Shown one piece after another: positions 1-10,753 of a DNA stretch of 64,000 nucleotides. The DNA is taken from contig NZ_BSFD01000002.1 in assembly GCF_027922165.1 (NCBI RefSeq), positions 104,853-168,852 of the forward strand, written 5' to 3'. This DNA comes from Brevundimonas intermedia. GTDB taxonomy: Bacteria > Pseudomonadota > Alphaproteobacteria > Caulobacterales > Caulobacteraceae. The translations under genes and the position numbers were made by a program. Below the pieces are notes generated by a model that was given only the letters and a program-made list of their open reading frames with translations, was not told where the DNA came from and ran no database searches. Each line of letters begins with the position of its first letter. The stretch's first letter is position 1.

Positions 1-168
1 GTCCAGCACCACGGCGTCGGGGCTCCACAGGGCGATGGCCCGCAGACCTTCCTGACCGCTGTCGGCGCGCTTGGGCTCATAGCCAGCCGCGTCCAGGGCG
101 GGGGACAGAAAGCGGTGGATCTGGGGTTCGTCGTCAATGACCAGAACCTGGGGGCGAACGGCGGGCAT
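1..168 (-). CDS. kdpE: KdpE response regulator, N-terminal part (runs off the window)
   Basis: The 56 codons present encode the start of a receiver domain: a hydrophobic strand (QVLVID) followed by the acidic pair at residues 12-13, ending exactly at Asp56 in VVLD, the expected phosphoacceptor. The ATG overlaps the kdpD stop codon by one base (TGATG), so the two are translationally coupled. In the family, KdpE is an OmpR-type regulator phosphorylated by KdpD that activates the kdp operon under potassium limitation or salt stress. The DNA-binding half lies outside the window, so the name rests on position after kdpD and on the receiver start. Confidence 0.9.
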   Translation of the reverse strand, partial: MPAVRPQVLVIDDEPQIHRFLSPALDAAGYEPKRADSGQEGLRAIALWSPDAVVLD

Positions 169-2867
169 CACAGCAGATCCGGGTGGGTGGCGATGGACTT
201 GGGCAGGCTGATCAGGATTCGGGTTCCGCGCTTCTCGCCGTCGGGGTCGTCCTGGATCGGGCTGGCGGCGGCGATACGGCCGCGCAGAGCCTCGACGAAA
301 CCCTTGGCGATGGCCAGGCCCAAGCCTGCGCCCTGGACACGGCCAGGGGCGCGGTCGGTGGACTCTTCCATGCGCCGGAACTTGTCGAACACCCGTTCCA
401 GCTCGGCGGTGGGGATGCCCCTGCCCTCGTCCTCGATGGAGATGACTACAGCGCCCCGGTCCTCATAGGCCGCCAGTTCGATGGTCGTGCCGTCGGGGCT
501 GTAGGCGATGGCGTTTTCCAGGATGTTGACCACGGCCTGTTCCAACAGGCCCGGATCGGCCTCGACCATGCTCAGCTGTGCGGGGAAGTCGCGCGTGATG
601 CGCCGCGCGCCCAACCGGCGAGACACCCGTTCGGCCGCCGCGTTCAGGATGTCGCGCACGTCGGTCCAGTCGGTGCGAACGTTCAGGCCGCCGCCCTCCA
701 GCCGGGTCATGTCCAGCAGGTCGCCGACATAGCGCGACAGGCGCTCGGCCTCTTCTCGGATGCTCAGCAGCAGGTCGTCGCGCACCTCGGGCTTGAGACT
801 CGCGCCATAGTCGATCAGCGTCGTCGCAGAGCCCAGCACGGTCGATAACGGCGTACGCAGGTCGTGGCTGACCGAGTTCATCAGGGCGGCGCGGAAACGG
901 TCGGCCCGGCGCAGGGTCTCGGTCTCCAGCGCCTGACCTGCCAGATCGACGCGCTCCAGGGCCACGGCCCCCTGATCGAGCAGGGCCAGGGCCAGCCGCT
1001 CCTCGTCCGAGCCCGCCGCCACGGCCGAGGCGTCGATCCCCGCCACCCCGGCCCGGCCCCGCACGCCCTGCAAGGGTTGGAACCGCCAACGGCTCTGCGG
1101 CAGGGTGCCGGTGCCGTGGCCCGCGACCTCGCCATGCATCCAGGCCCAGCGGGCGGCGGCCATGGCGTCGGCGCCCAGGATCACGCCCTCGGGACTGGCG
1201 GCCGTCAGGACGATGTCGTCGTCGTCCGGCAGCAGTACCACCGCCCCCGCCCCGGCGGCGGCAGAGGCCTGTTCGGCCAGGCTTCGGGCCGTGCCCGCGC
1301 GACCCTGGGCCGCAGACAGGGTCTGGCTGGCGGCCAGCAGAGCCGAGACGGCGGCGGCGCGCCTCTGGGCCGCCCGCGCCTGTTCGCGCACCCGTCCCGC
1401 CAGCGCGCCGGCGCCCAGGGCCACGGCCCAGAACAGCACCAGGGTGAGGAAGTCGGTGGGGGACCCGATCAGGAAGCTGTAGCGCGGCTGAAGAAACAAG
1501 AAGTTGTAGGTCAGAAAGGCCAGGGTCGCCGCCGCAAGCGCAGGCCGCAGCCCGTTCAGCACCGCCGCCGCCACGACCGCCGCCAGATAGATGACGCCCA
1601 GATCGACGCGCTCGAACCGCGTATCCAGCAGCAGGGCGACACCGGTCGCCCCCCCGATGAACCCGGCGCTCACGCAATAGGCGCGCCAATCTACGGCGCT
1701 GCGCGGTCCCGGCCGAGTCGCCGGTTCGGGCGCCGCCAGGTTGTCTTCAGTCACCACATGAACCGCGACGCCCTGGGCCTTGCGCAGCAGTTCGGTCGCA
1801 AGTGCTCGCCCGGTCCATTCGGCGAACCGCCCTCCCCGCGTCTTGCCGATGACGATCTGGGTGACGTTGTTGCGGTGGGCGTGATCCAGGACGGCGCGCA
1901 CCACGTCGTCGCCGCTCAGCGTCACCGGCCGCGCACCCAGTTGCTCGGCCAATTTGAAGGCCTCGGACAGGCGCGCGATGGAGCGGGAGTCCGAGCGGGA
2001 ACCTGACGGCCGTTCGACATGGGCCACCGACCAGGGGGCGTCCATCATCATGTCCGACATCCTCCGCCCGGTCCGCACCAGCGACGCGCTCATGGCGTCG
2101 CCGCCCACCAGAACCAGGATCCGCTCGCCCGCCGCCCAGGGCCCGGACACGCCGCGATCCCGCAGATGCGACAGCAGCTGATCGTCCACCGTCTGGGCCG
2201 CGCGGCGCAGGGCCAGTTCGCGCAGGGCCGTCAGATTCTCCAGCTTGAAGAAGTTCTCGGACGCCACCCGCGCCGTCTCGGGCACATAGACCTTGCCCTC
2301 GGCCAGGCGGGCGCGAAGGTCCTCGGGCGTGATGTCCACCACCTCGATGTCGTCGGCCTCGGTCAGGAGACTGTCGGGCACCGTCTCGCGCTGGCGCACG
2401 CCGGTGATCCGCAGAATGACGTCGGACAGGCTTTCCAGATGCTGGATGTTCAGGGTCGTCCAGATGTCGATCCCGGCGTCGCGCAGTTCTTCCACGTCCT
2501 GCCAGCGTTTCGGATGGCGCGAACCGGGCGCGTTGGAATGGGCGTATTCATCGACCAGAAGCAGGCCGGGGCGGCGCGCCAGGGCGCCGTCGAGATCGAA
2601 TTCCATCAGCGACCGGCCGCGATGGTCGATCGGCGCGCGCGGCATGACGTCCAGCCCGCGCAGCAGGCTCATGGTCTCCTTGCGGCCGTGGGTCTCGACC
2701 AGCCCGACCACGACATCCAGCCCCTCGGCCTTTCGGCGGCGGGCGGCGCGCAGCATTTCGTAGGTCTTGCCCACGCCGGGCGACATGCCCAGAAACACCT
2801 TCAGCCGCCCGCGCTTGCGGCGCGGAACGGCTGAAGGCGCGGGCGTTTCGGGCGCCGTCTCGGGCAA
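168..2867 (-). CDS. kdpD: Sensor histidine kinase KdpD
   Basis: This 899-residue protein has full KdpD length and order. The N-terminal KdpD domain carries a Walker-A-like GMSPGVGKT at 27-35 and the conserved VDEYAHSNAPGSRHPKRW stretch. A universal-stress-type domain follows, then four closely spaced membrane segments (about 400-500), a GAF-like region, the dimerisation domain with phospho-accepting His near residue 667 (SVSHDLRTPLS), and an ATPase domain with DEGRGIP. It senses potassium and ionic stress and phosphorylates KdpE. The start is a TTG immediately after the kdpC TGA; this is the start that keeps the conserved N-terminus, but a nearby alternative cannot be excluded. Confidence 0.97.
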   Translation of the reverse strand: MPETAPETPAPSAVPRRKRGRLKVFLGMSPGVGKTYEMLRAARRRKAEGLDVVVGLVETHGRKETMSLLRGLDVMPRAPIDHRGRSLMEFDLDGALARRPGLLLVDEYAHSNAPGSRHPKRWQDVEELRDAGIDIWTTLNIQHLESLSDVILRITGVRQRETVPDSLLTEADDIEVVDITPEDLRARLAEGKVYVPETARVASENFFKLENLTALRELALRRAAQTVDDQLLSHLRDRGVSGPWAAGERILVLVGGDAMSASLVRTGRRMSDMMMDAPWSVAHVERPSGSRSDSRSIARLSEAFKLAEQLGARPVTLSGDDVVRAVLDHAHRNNVTQIVIGKTRGGRFAEWTGRALATELLRKAQGVAVHVVTEDNLAAPEPATRPGPRSAVDWRAYCVSAGFIGGATGVALLLDTRFERVDLGVIYLAAVVAAAVLNGLRPALAAATLAFLTYNFLFLQPRYSFLIGSPTDFLTLVLFWAVALGAGALAGRVREQARAAQRRAAAVSALLAASQTLSAAQGRAGTARSLAEQASAAAGAGAVVLLPDDDDIVLTAASPEGVILGADAMAAARWAWMHGEVAGHGTGTLPQSRWRFQPLQGVRGRAGVAGIDASAVAAGSDEERLALALLDQGAVALERVDLAGQALETETLRRADRFRAALMNSVSHDLRTPLSTVLGSATTLIDYGASLKPEVRDDLLLSIREEAERLSRYVGDLLDMTRLEGGGLNVRTDWTDVRDILNAAAERVSRRLGARRITRDFPAQLSMVEADPGLLEQAVVNILENAIAYSPDGTTIELAAYEDRGAVVISIEDEGRGIPTAELERVFDKFRRMEESTDRAPGRVQGAGLGLAIAKGFVEALRGRIAAASPIQDDPDGEKRGTRILISLPKSIATHPDLL

Positions 2868-3446
2868 TCAGCCCTCCGCGCCGAAGCGGGCGTCCAGCGC
2901 GCGATTGGTCAGCAGAACATTGACTCGCGGCTGACCGATGAAGCCGAGGAAGGCCCCCTCGGTCTGGCTGTCGATGATGGTCTGGACCTGCTGCACGGAA
3001 ACGCCTCTGGCGCGGGCGATCCGCGCGGCCTGAAGCCGAGCGTAGGCCGGGGACACGTCCGGGTCGAGGCCCGAACCCGAGGTCGTCACCGCATCGGCGG
3101 GGATGACGCCGGCGCCGTCCTCGGCGCGGATGGCTTGGGCGTTTTCGGCGACCCGCGCCGCCAGGTCCGGATTCAACGGCCCCATGTTCGAGCCCGACGA
3201 GGCGGCGGCGTCATAACCGTCGCCCGCCGCCGAGGGGCGCGGATGCAGATAGGTCGCGCCCACGAACGGCTGGCCGATCAGGGCCGAGCCGACGACCCGC
3301 CCTCCGGCGTCGCGGACCAGGCTGCCGTTGGCCTGCCCGGGGAAGGCGGCCTGGGCAATCCCCGTCACCGCCAGCGGATAGGCCAGCCCCAGCAGGAGGG
3401 TGAACAAAGCCATCATCACGATGGCCGGACGGAACGAATTGACCAT
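2868..3446 (-). CDS. kdpC: Potassium-transporting ATPase subunit KdpC
   Basis: The 192-residue protein has one N-terminal membrane helix (residues about 7-30, MMALFTLLLGLAYPLAVTGI) and the typical KdpC body with NGSLV, GSALIGQPF and HPRPSAAGDGYDAAASSGSN. KdpC is the periplasmically oriented subunit that stabilises the KdpFABC complex and helps nucleotide binding by KdpB. It starts ten bases after the porin gene and abuts the kdpD TTG start. The unusual point is its separation from kdpB by a porin gene, which normally does not sit there. Confidence 0.97.
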   Translation of the reverse strand: MVNSFRPAIVMMALFTLLLGLAYPLAVTGIAQAAFPGQANGSLVRDAGGRVVGSALIGQPFVGATYLHPRPSAAGDGYDAAASSGSNMGPLNPDLAARVAENAQAIRAEDGAGVIPADAVTTSGSGLDPDVSPAYARLQAARIARARGVSVQQVQTIIDSQTEGAFLGFIGQPRVNVLLTNRALDARFGAEG

Positions 3447-3456
3447 GATCGTCGCC

Positions 3457-4188
3457 TCAGAAGCTGGCCTTCAGCGTCGTCACGGCGCGCGCGCCGTAGA
3501 TGTCGCCGAAGTCGTGTTGATCGGTGTCGTGATAGCGCAGGTCGACCGCCAGGGTGTCGGTCAGCTGATAGGCCGCGCCCAGGTTCCAGGTGGTGTAGTC
3601 GAGGTCCGAAGACACCCACTGACGCCCGACGGCGCCCGACACGGTCCATTTGTCGGCCGGGCTGACGGCGCCGTTGATCTCGGCATAGGTCGCCTCGTCC
3701 TCCGACGCGCCGAAGAAGTCGGGCGAATAATAGACCGCCGCTCCCAGGGTGGCCAATCCAAAGGGTGTCTGGCCAACGGCGCGCGAGGCTGCGGCTTTCA
3801 GCTCGGCATAGTCATAATCCGCGCCGTCCGGCTGGCCGGCGTACAGATAGCCGACGACGCCGAAGTCCAGGGCATAGCCCGCCCACTCGGGCCGATAGCC
3901 GGCGTAGAGATCGACCTCGGCATCGGTGTCGTCGCCGAAATCGACGTTGGAGGCCCAGCCGCCGGCGTAAAAGCCATTGCGGGTCAGATCGACGCCCGCC
4001 GAGATCGCCGGATCTTCCTGGGTCTGGCTGACGCCGCGGAAGACATAGTCGGAGGTCAGGGCGACGTTTGCCGAAACATCCTGCGCCTTGGCCTCGCTGC
4101 ACAGGCCCAGGCCTGCGATTGCGGCGATACAGGCGGCGGCGAACCAGGCGTCGTTACGGCCGGAGGCCTTGTTGAGACGATTACGCAT
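3457..4188 (-). CDS. TorF-family putative outer-membrane porin inside the kdp operon
   Basis: The 243-residue product starts with a signal peptide ending near AKAQ. The mature part opens with ALTSDYVFRGVSQTQ, the hallmark of the TorF/TIGR02001 (gcw_chp) family, followed by alternating beta strands with aromatic girdle residues (AGGWASNVDFG, YAGYRPEW, YHDTDQHDFGDIYGARAVTT) and a final Phe. I chose the ATG at 4188 rather than the in-frame ATG at 4212 because AAGGA stands seven bases before 4188; the longer form would overlap the kdpB stop. Membership of the kdp transcription unit suggests outer-membrane entry of potassium or a co-solute, which is inference; the substrate is unknown. Confidence 0.88.
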   Translation of the reverse strand: MRNRLNKASGRNDAWFAAACIAAIAGLGLCSEAKAQDVSANVALTSDYVFRGVSQTQEDPAISAGVDLTRNGFYAGGWASNVDFGDDTDAEVDLYAGYRPEWAGYALDFGVVGYLYAGQPDGADYDYAELKAAASRAVGQTPFGLATLGAAVYYSPDFFGASEDEATYAEINGAVSPADKWTVSGAVGRQWVSSDLDYTTWNLGAAYQLTDTLAVDLRYHDTDQHDFGDIYGARAVTTLKASF

Positions 4189-4211
4189 GGAGATATCCTT
4201 GGAAGCGCGCA

Positions 4212-6293
<2,082 letters not shown>

Positions 6294-6311
6294 GTCAGGA
6301 TGTCCGAAGGA

Positions 6312-8021
6312 TCAGGCGCCGGCGACCGCCGCGAGCACCTGGAAGTGCTCGACGATCGGTCCCAGGGCGAGGGCGGGCAGGAACTGCAGGCCGCCGAGGA
6401 TGAGGATCACGCCGATCAGCAGGCCGATGAACAGGCCGTTGTCGGTGGGCAGGGCGCCGGCGCTGGGCGCAAGCTTGGGCTTGACGACCAGACTGCCGGC
6501 GATGGCCAGAACGGCGACGGCCGGAATGAACCGCCCGAACAGCATCCCCAGCCCCAGGGTCGTGTTCCACCAGGGGGCGTTGGCGGTCAAACCCGCAAAG
6601 GCCGAGCCGTTGTTCGCCGCCGCCGAGGTGTAGGCGTAGAGGATCTCCGAAAGGCCATGCGGGCCGTCGTTCAGCAGCCCCGCCAAGGCGGTGGGGAACA
6701 CCGCACTGACCGCCGAGAAGCCCAGGATGGCCAGCGGCAGCACCAGCACCGCGATCATGGCGAACTGGATCTCGCGCGCCTCGATCTTCTTGCCCAGATA
6801 TTCGGGCGTCCGTCCGACCATCAGACCGGCGACGAAGACCGACAGGAGGGCCATGACCACCATGATGGCGATGCCCGACCCGATCCCGCCGGGCAGGATC
6901 TCGCCCAGTTGCATCAGAAACATCTGTAGCCCGCCGCCCAGAGGCATGAAGCTGGCGTGCATGGCGTTGACCGAGCCGTTCGAGGCGCCGGTGGTGACGA
7001 CGGACCAGATAGTGGAGGCGGGAACGCCGAAGCGGACCTCCTTGCCCTCCATATTGGCCGAAGCGTCCACATGGGCCGCGACCAAGGCCGGAGCCGGCTG
7101 AGTCTCAATGGCGTACATGGCCGCGCTCGACACAGTCAGGATGATGACGGCCGCCGTCGCCAGGGCCTTGATGTCCCGCCCCGCCAGGGCCGTGCGGCCA
7201 AAGGCGAAGAAGGCGGCCCAGCCCATGACGTTGATCGCCACGGCGGTGATCAGATTGGTCAGAGGCGACGGATTCTCGAACGGATGCGCGCCGTTGACGT
7301 TGAACACGCCGCCGCCGTTGATGCCCAATTGTTTGATGGCGACCTGGCTGGCCGCCGGGAACAACGGCAGGGTCTGGGTTCCGCCCTCGACGCCCGTGGC
7401 CTGAACGTTGGCCGCCAGGCTCTGCACAATTCCCAGACCGGCCAGAACGACCGCCAGCACGAAGGCGGCGGGCAGCAGGACATAGAGGGTGGTCCGCGTC
7501 AGGTCGGCCCAGAAGTTGCCGACGCCCTCTCCGCGATGGGCCACGAAGCCCCGCGCCAGCGCCGCGGCAATGGTGGCGCCGGTCGCGGCCGAGACGAAGT
7601 TCTGCACCGTCAGCCCGACCATCTGACTGAAGGTCGACATCGTCGCCTCGCCGCCATAGCTCTGCCAGTTGGTGTTGGTGACGAAGCTGACGGCGGTGTT
7701 GAAGGCCAGGTGCGGCGAGACGCCCGCGAATCCCTGCGGGTTCAGCGGCAGCACGCCCTGCAGCCGCAGGATGGCGTACAGCAGCACGAAGCCCGCCAGG
7801 TTGAAGGCCAGCAGGGCGCCGGCATAGCCCAGCCAGCCCTGGCTGCGCTTCGGATCGACGCCGGCCGCGCCATAGAAGACAGCCTCCACCGGCTTCAGCA
7901 CCGGATCCAGCCAGGTCCGCTCGCCGTTCCAGACGCGCGACATATAAATGCCGATGGGCCAGCCGAGCAGAACGGCGAGCCCAAGGGTCAGGGCGATCTC
8001 GCCCCATCCTTGAATGTTCAT
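6312..8021 (-). CDS. kdpA: Potassium-transporting ATPase subunit KdpA
   Basis: The 569-residue integral membrane protein is the channel-like potassium-binding subunit of KdpFABC. The four degenerate selectivity-filter loops are visible: [39 protein letters not shown] and [13 protein letters not shown]. The conserved start [13 protein letters not shown] and hydrophobic helices match family length. It lies 17 bases after kdpF; AAGGACCGGG overlapping the end of kdpF is the likely ribosome-binding region. Confidence 0.98.
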   Translation of the reverse strand: MNIQGWGEIALTLGLAVLLGWPIGIYMSRVWNGERTWLDPVLKPVEAVFYGAAGVDPKRSQGWLGYAGALLAFNLAGFVLLYAILRLQGVLPLNPQGFAGVSPHLAFNTAVSFVTNTNWQSYGGEATMSTFSQMVGLTVQNFVSAATGATIAAALARGFVAHRGEGVGNFWADLTRTTLYVLLPAAFVLAVVLAGLGIVQSLAANVQATGVEGGTQTLPLFPAASQVAIKQLGINGGGVFNVNGAHPFENPSPLTNLITAVAINVMGWAAFFAFGRTALAGRDIKALATAAVIILTVSSAAMYAIETQPAPALVAAHVDASANMEGKEVRFGVPASTIWSVVTTGASNGSVNAMHASFMPLGGGLQMFLMQLGEILPGGIGSGIAIMVVMALLSVFVAGLMVGRTPEYLGKKIEAREIQFAMIAVLVLPLAILGFSAVSAVFPTALAGLLNDGPHGLSEILYAYTSAAANNGSAFAGLTANAPWWNTTLGLGMLFGRFIPAVAVLAIAGSLVVKPKLAPSAGALPTDNGLFIGLLIGVILILGGLQFLPALALGPIVEHFQVLAAVAGA

Positions 8022-8038
8022 GAGTTCAGTCCCGGTCC

Positions 8039-8131
8039 TTAGAACCGCTCGGGCCGCAGCAAAGCCGCGACCATATAGACGGCGACGACCAGCGCCCCCG
8101 CCCCCCAGAGCATGGCGATCATCATCGTCAC
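8039..8131 (-). CDS. kdpF: KdpF-like small subunit
   Basis: A 30-residue peptide with one hydrophobic helix and the C-terminal LLRPERF, the ending typical of KdpF. It is too short for most gene finders. A GTG start at 8131 overlaps the stop of the preceding small frame as GTGA; in-frame ATGs at 8125, 8122 and 8113 are alternatives. KdpF is a single-helix lipid-like stabiliser of the Kdp complex. Its position directly before kdpA supports the name. Confidence 0.75.
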   Translation of the reverse strand: MTMMIAMLWGAGALVVAVYMVAALLRPERF

Positions 8132-8211
8132 ACCCGCTTCAATGCTGCGGCGAGCACAGCGAAGGCGATGAACGCCGCCGCCCCGACCGCCAGAAAAATC
8201 ACGTCGGCCAT
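8128..8211 (-). CDS. 27-residue single-helix peptide leading the kdp operon
   Basis: The frame encodes 27 residues, almost entirely a hydrophobic helix ([21 protein letters not shown]) with a basic KRV tail. It is preceded by a strong ribosome-binding site, GAGGAGG, about five bases before the ATG, better than that of kdpF. Its TGA overlaps the candidate kdpF GTG. It could be a second KdpF-like membrane peptide or a translational-coupling leader. I know of unnamed short frames ahead of kdpF in other proteobacteria, but no assigned function. Confidence 0.55.
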   Translation of the reverse strand: MADVIFLAVGAAAFIAFAVLAAALKRV

Positions 8212-8291
8212 ACCGGCCTCCTCACGCTCAAGTTGGAGCGGGACAGGACCACGCAGGCGCATAATGGCGCGATATGAGTCCCCGCCGTGGG

Positions 8292-8308
8292 CGTAAAGGA
8301 TTCATAAA
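8292..8308 (-). promoter_or_regulatory. Candidate KdpE-binding box
   Basis: Read on the minus strand the site is TTTATG-AATCC-TTTACG. The E. coli KdpE box is TTTATA-N5-TTTACA, so ten of twelve defined positions match with the same spacing. It lies about 80 bases before the first kdp frame; a weak -10-like CATTAT stands at 8266-8261. Confidence 0.55.
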
Positions 8309-8351
8309 ATCCCCCCTCTTCTAGAACGAGGAATTTCAGATAAGAGGAAGG

Positions 8352-8434
8352 TCCGGGCCTTTGCGGGCGCCCGGAGTCGGCGGCTCCGGCCGTCCAAGTC
8401 CCGCTCCATCCGCACTTTCGTGCGGCAAGGAGCG
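8352..8434 (+). promoter_or_regulatory. Structured 5' leader of the chromate transporter gene
   Basis: Three pairings are visible. TCCGGGC (8352-8358) pairs with GCCCGGA (8369-8375). CCGGAG (8371-8376) could instead pair with CTCCGG (8384-8389), so the two are mutually exclusive. Then CCGCAC-TTTC-GTGCGG (8410-8425) is enclosed by CGCTCC (8402-8407) pairing with GGAGCG (8429-8434), which buries the AAGGAG ribosome-binding site six bases before the ATG. This architecture suggests translational control by a riboswitch-like or protein-bound leader. No known class is recognised. Confidence 0.45.
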
Positions 8435-8439
8435 CGAGC

Positions 8440-9681
8440 ATGTCTCATCCTTCCCCGCCTGACCCAAACCTCGTCCAACCCGAGCCGTCCCCGCCTCCGC
8501 TGTCATACAGCGCCCTGTTCCTGCGCTTTCTGAAGTTCGGAGCCCTGGCCTTCGGCGGCCCGGTCGCCCAGATCGCCATGCTTCGTCGCGAACTGGTCGA
8601 AGAAGAAGCCTGGATGTCCGGCCAACGATTCAACCGGCTGCTGGCGGTCATGCAGGTATTGCCGGGACCTGAGGCCCACGAGCTCTGCGTCCATCTCGGC
8701 ATGAGAGCCAAGGGACGATGGGGCGGGGTCTTGGCGGGACTCGGCTTCATGTTGCCGGGCTTTGTGCTGATGATGATCCTGTCGTGGCTCTACTTCCGCA
8801 TCGACTTCGACAACGCCTGGATCGGCGCCGGTTTCCTCGGTGTTCAGGCCGCTGTGGTCGCCCTGATCCTGCGGGCCGTCCACCGGATCGGACAGCATAT
8901 CCTCATCGACCGCTGGCTGTCGGGCGTAGGCCTCGCCTGCGCCGCCGCCACCCTGGCCGGCGTCAGCTTCTGGATCACCCTACCCGCCGCAGGGATCGCC
9001 TACGCCCTGGCGGTCTCGGGTCGGCGAGGATGGGCGCTCGGCATAGCCGCCCTCGTCGTGGCCGTCGCTGTCGCCGCCCGACTGTCGGCGCCAGGCCCCA
9101 TCGCCAGGGCGTCGCTCGATTTCGTCGTCACCTCCCCGGGGGCCGTGGCCCCATGGATCCTGTTCCTGTCGGGGCTGAAGGCCGGGCTCCTGACCTTCGG
9201 CGGCGCCTATACCGCCATCCCGTTCCTGCGCAACGACGCCACTGCCCAGGGCTGGATGGGAGACGGGCAGTTCCTCGACGGTCTCGCCCTGTCCGGCGTT
9301 CTGCCCGCGCCGCTGATCATCTTTTCGACCTTCGTCGGCTATGTCGCCGGAGGTCCGCTCGGCGCGCTCGCCATCACCGCCGGCGTCTTCATGCCCGCTT
9401 TCGCCTTCTCCCTGGTCTTCTATGATCGACTGGAGGCGGTCGTCGAGATGGATGGCGTGAAGGCCCTGCTGGAAGGCGTCGCGGCCGGCGTCGTCGGCCT
9501 GATCGCCGTCACCGCGCTGCAACTGGTCATCAGCCTCTTCACACCGTTGAGCCAGACTGCGGTTCTGGGGACGATCCTCGCGGCGGCCTTCACTGCCAAC
9601 TGGTTCTGGAAGAGCAAGCTCGCGCCGCCGGTCATCCTTGCGGCGGCAGGCTTGGTCGGGGTCCTGCTTCTCCGCGTCTGA
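8440..9681 (+). CDS. chrA: Chromate efflux transporter ChrA
   Basis: This 413-residue membrane protein has the two-domain CHR architecture. The first half holds LRFLKFGALAFGGPVAQIAML, the hallmark FGGP motif, and VLPGPEAHELCVHLG. The second half repeats it as GLKAGLLTFGGAYTAIPFLR and LSGVLPAPL. About ten to twelve helices are predicted. ChrA exports chromate from the cytoplasm. AAGGAG stands six bases before the ATG inside a potential hairpin. No chrB regulator lies beside it. Confidence 0.95.
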   Translation: MSHPSPPDPNLVQPEPSPPPLSYSALFLRFLKFGALAFGGPVAQIAMLRRELVEEEAWMSGQRFNRLLAVMQVLPGPEAHELCVHLGMRAKGRWGGVLAGLGFMLPGFVLMMILSWLYFRIDFDNAWIGAGFLGVQAAVVALILRAVHRIGQHILIDRWLSGVGLACAAATLAGVSFWITLPAAGIAYALAVSGRRGWALGIAALVVAVAVAARLSAPGPIARASLDFVVTSPGAVAPWILFLSGLKAGLLTFGGAYTAIPFLRNDATAQGWMGDGQFLDGLALSGVLPAPLIIFSTFVGYVAGGPLGALAITAGVFMPAFAFSLVFYDRLEAVVEMDGVKALLEGVAAGVVGLIAVTALQLVISLFTPLSQTAVLGTILAAAFTANWFWKSKLAPPVILAAAGLVGVLLLRV

Positions 9682-10063
9682 GCACGCGTCAGAGTGTTTC
9701 GACGGCCAAGGCGCGGGGCGTCGCCCCGGGAGTCATGTCCACAGCATGGCCCACTCTTGTATGGGGCCGGGATCATGGCGGTATGGGCGCGACGCGGCTA
9801 GAATCGGACCGTCTGGGCGGTTGATCCCGGTCGGACACCACAGTTCGGGCTACGCCGTCCACCCCCACATTGACCTGCTGCTGGTCCTCTTGAACGCTCG
9901 GGAAGTAGTCGAGATCAGCAAAAGCGCCGTAAGCCCGAACGGCGCGAATTTCACATCTCTTCCCCAACCCACAAACCGTTATGCTATAACGCCCGAAACA
10001 AGGCTCGCAAGCCTCGCAATTCCATCCTCAATTGCGTGCTTAGGTATTAGAGCGGGAACTCAG
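9682..10063 (+). other. Intergenic region with an inverted repeat
   Basis: No convincing gene is seen in these 382 bases. A short GC hairpin (GGGGC-GTC-GCCCC, near 9716) follows chrA. A perfect inverted repeat CGTTAT-GCT-ATAACG lies at 9977-9991, about 70 bases before the VIT gene, and contains a -10-like TATAAC. It may be an operator for the metal transporter. Confidence 0.4.
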
Positions 10064-10753
10064 ATGGCTCACAGAGAATCCCATCGGGTCGATCGCGTCG
10101 GCTGGCTTAGGGCGGCGGTGCTCGGCGCCAACGACGGGCTGGTGTCCACCGCCAGTCTGGTGGTCGGGGTTGCGGCGGCGGCGGCCAGTCATGGCGGCAT
10201 TCTTGTCGCCGGGATCGCTGGACTTGCGGCGGGGGCGATGTCGATGGCGGCCGGGGAATATGTCTCCGTCAGCTCTCAGTCGGACACCGAGAAGGCCGAT
10301 CTGGCTCGCGAGGCGACCGAGCTTGCCGGCGATCACGACGCGGAGCTGCGAGAACTGGCCGGAATATACGTCGGGCGCGGGGTGGCCCCGGAGCTGGCGG
10401 CCGAGGTGGCGCAGCAGATGATGACCCATGACGCTCTCGGCGCCCACGCGCGTGACGAGTTGGGCATTTCCGAAATCACCACTGCGCGCCCCATCCAAGC
10501 GGCGTTGACCTCGGCCGTGACGTTCTCGGCAGGCGCGGCGCTGCCGCTGATCGTCGCGGCCGTCGCCCCTATGCCAGATTTGTCTCTCTGGGTCGCAGGG
10601 TCGGCGCTGATAGGCTTGGCCGTACTGGGCGCCTTGGGGGCAAGGGTCGGAGGCGCGCCGGTCGGACGGTCCGTCGTTCGCGTGGTCTTTTGGGGCGCGC
10701 TCGCGATGGCCATAACCGCCGGTGTGGGCCGGATGTTCGGCGTCGCGGCCTGA
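10064..10753 (+). CDS. VIT1/CCC1-family metal transporter
   Basis: The 229-residue protein opens with RAAVLGANDGLVSTASLVVGV, the signature of the VIT/CCC1 (nodulin-21) family, followed by AGAMSMAAGEYVSVSSQ with the conserved metal-site Met/Gly/Glu residues. A hydrophilic acidic helix region (about 80-150) and three further membrane segments complete it. The family moves Fe(II) or Mn(II) out of the cytosol. I chose the ATG at 10064 because the frame upstream of it is not protein-like; the ribosome-binding site is weak. Its TGA meets the TGA of the convergent receptor gene in a TGATCA palindrome. Confidence 0.92.
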   Translation: MAHRESHRVDRVGWLRAAVLGANDGLVSTASLVVGVAAAAASHGGILVAGIAGLAAGAMSMAAGEYVSVSSQSDTEKADLAREATELAGDHDAELRELAGIYVGRGVAPELAAEVAQQMMTHDALGAHARDELGISEITTARPIQAALTSAVTFSAGAALPLIVAAVAPMPDLSLWVAGSALIGLAVLGALGARVGGAPVGRSVVRVVFWGALAMAITAGVGRMFGVAA

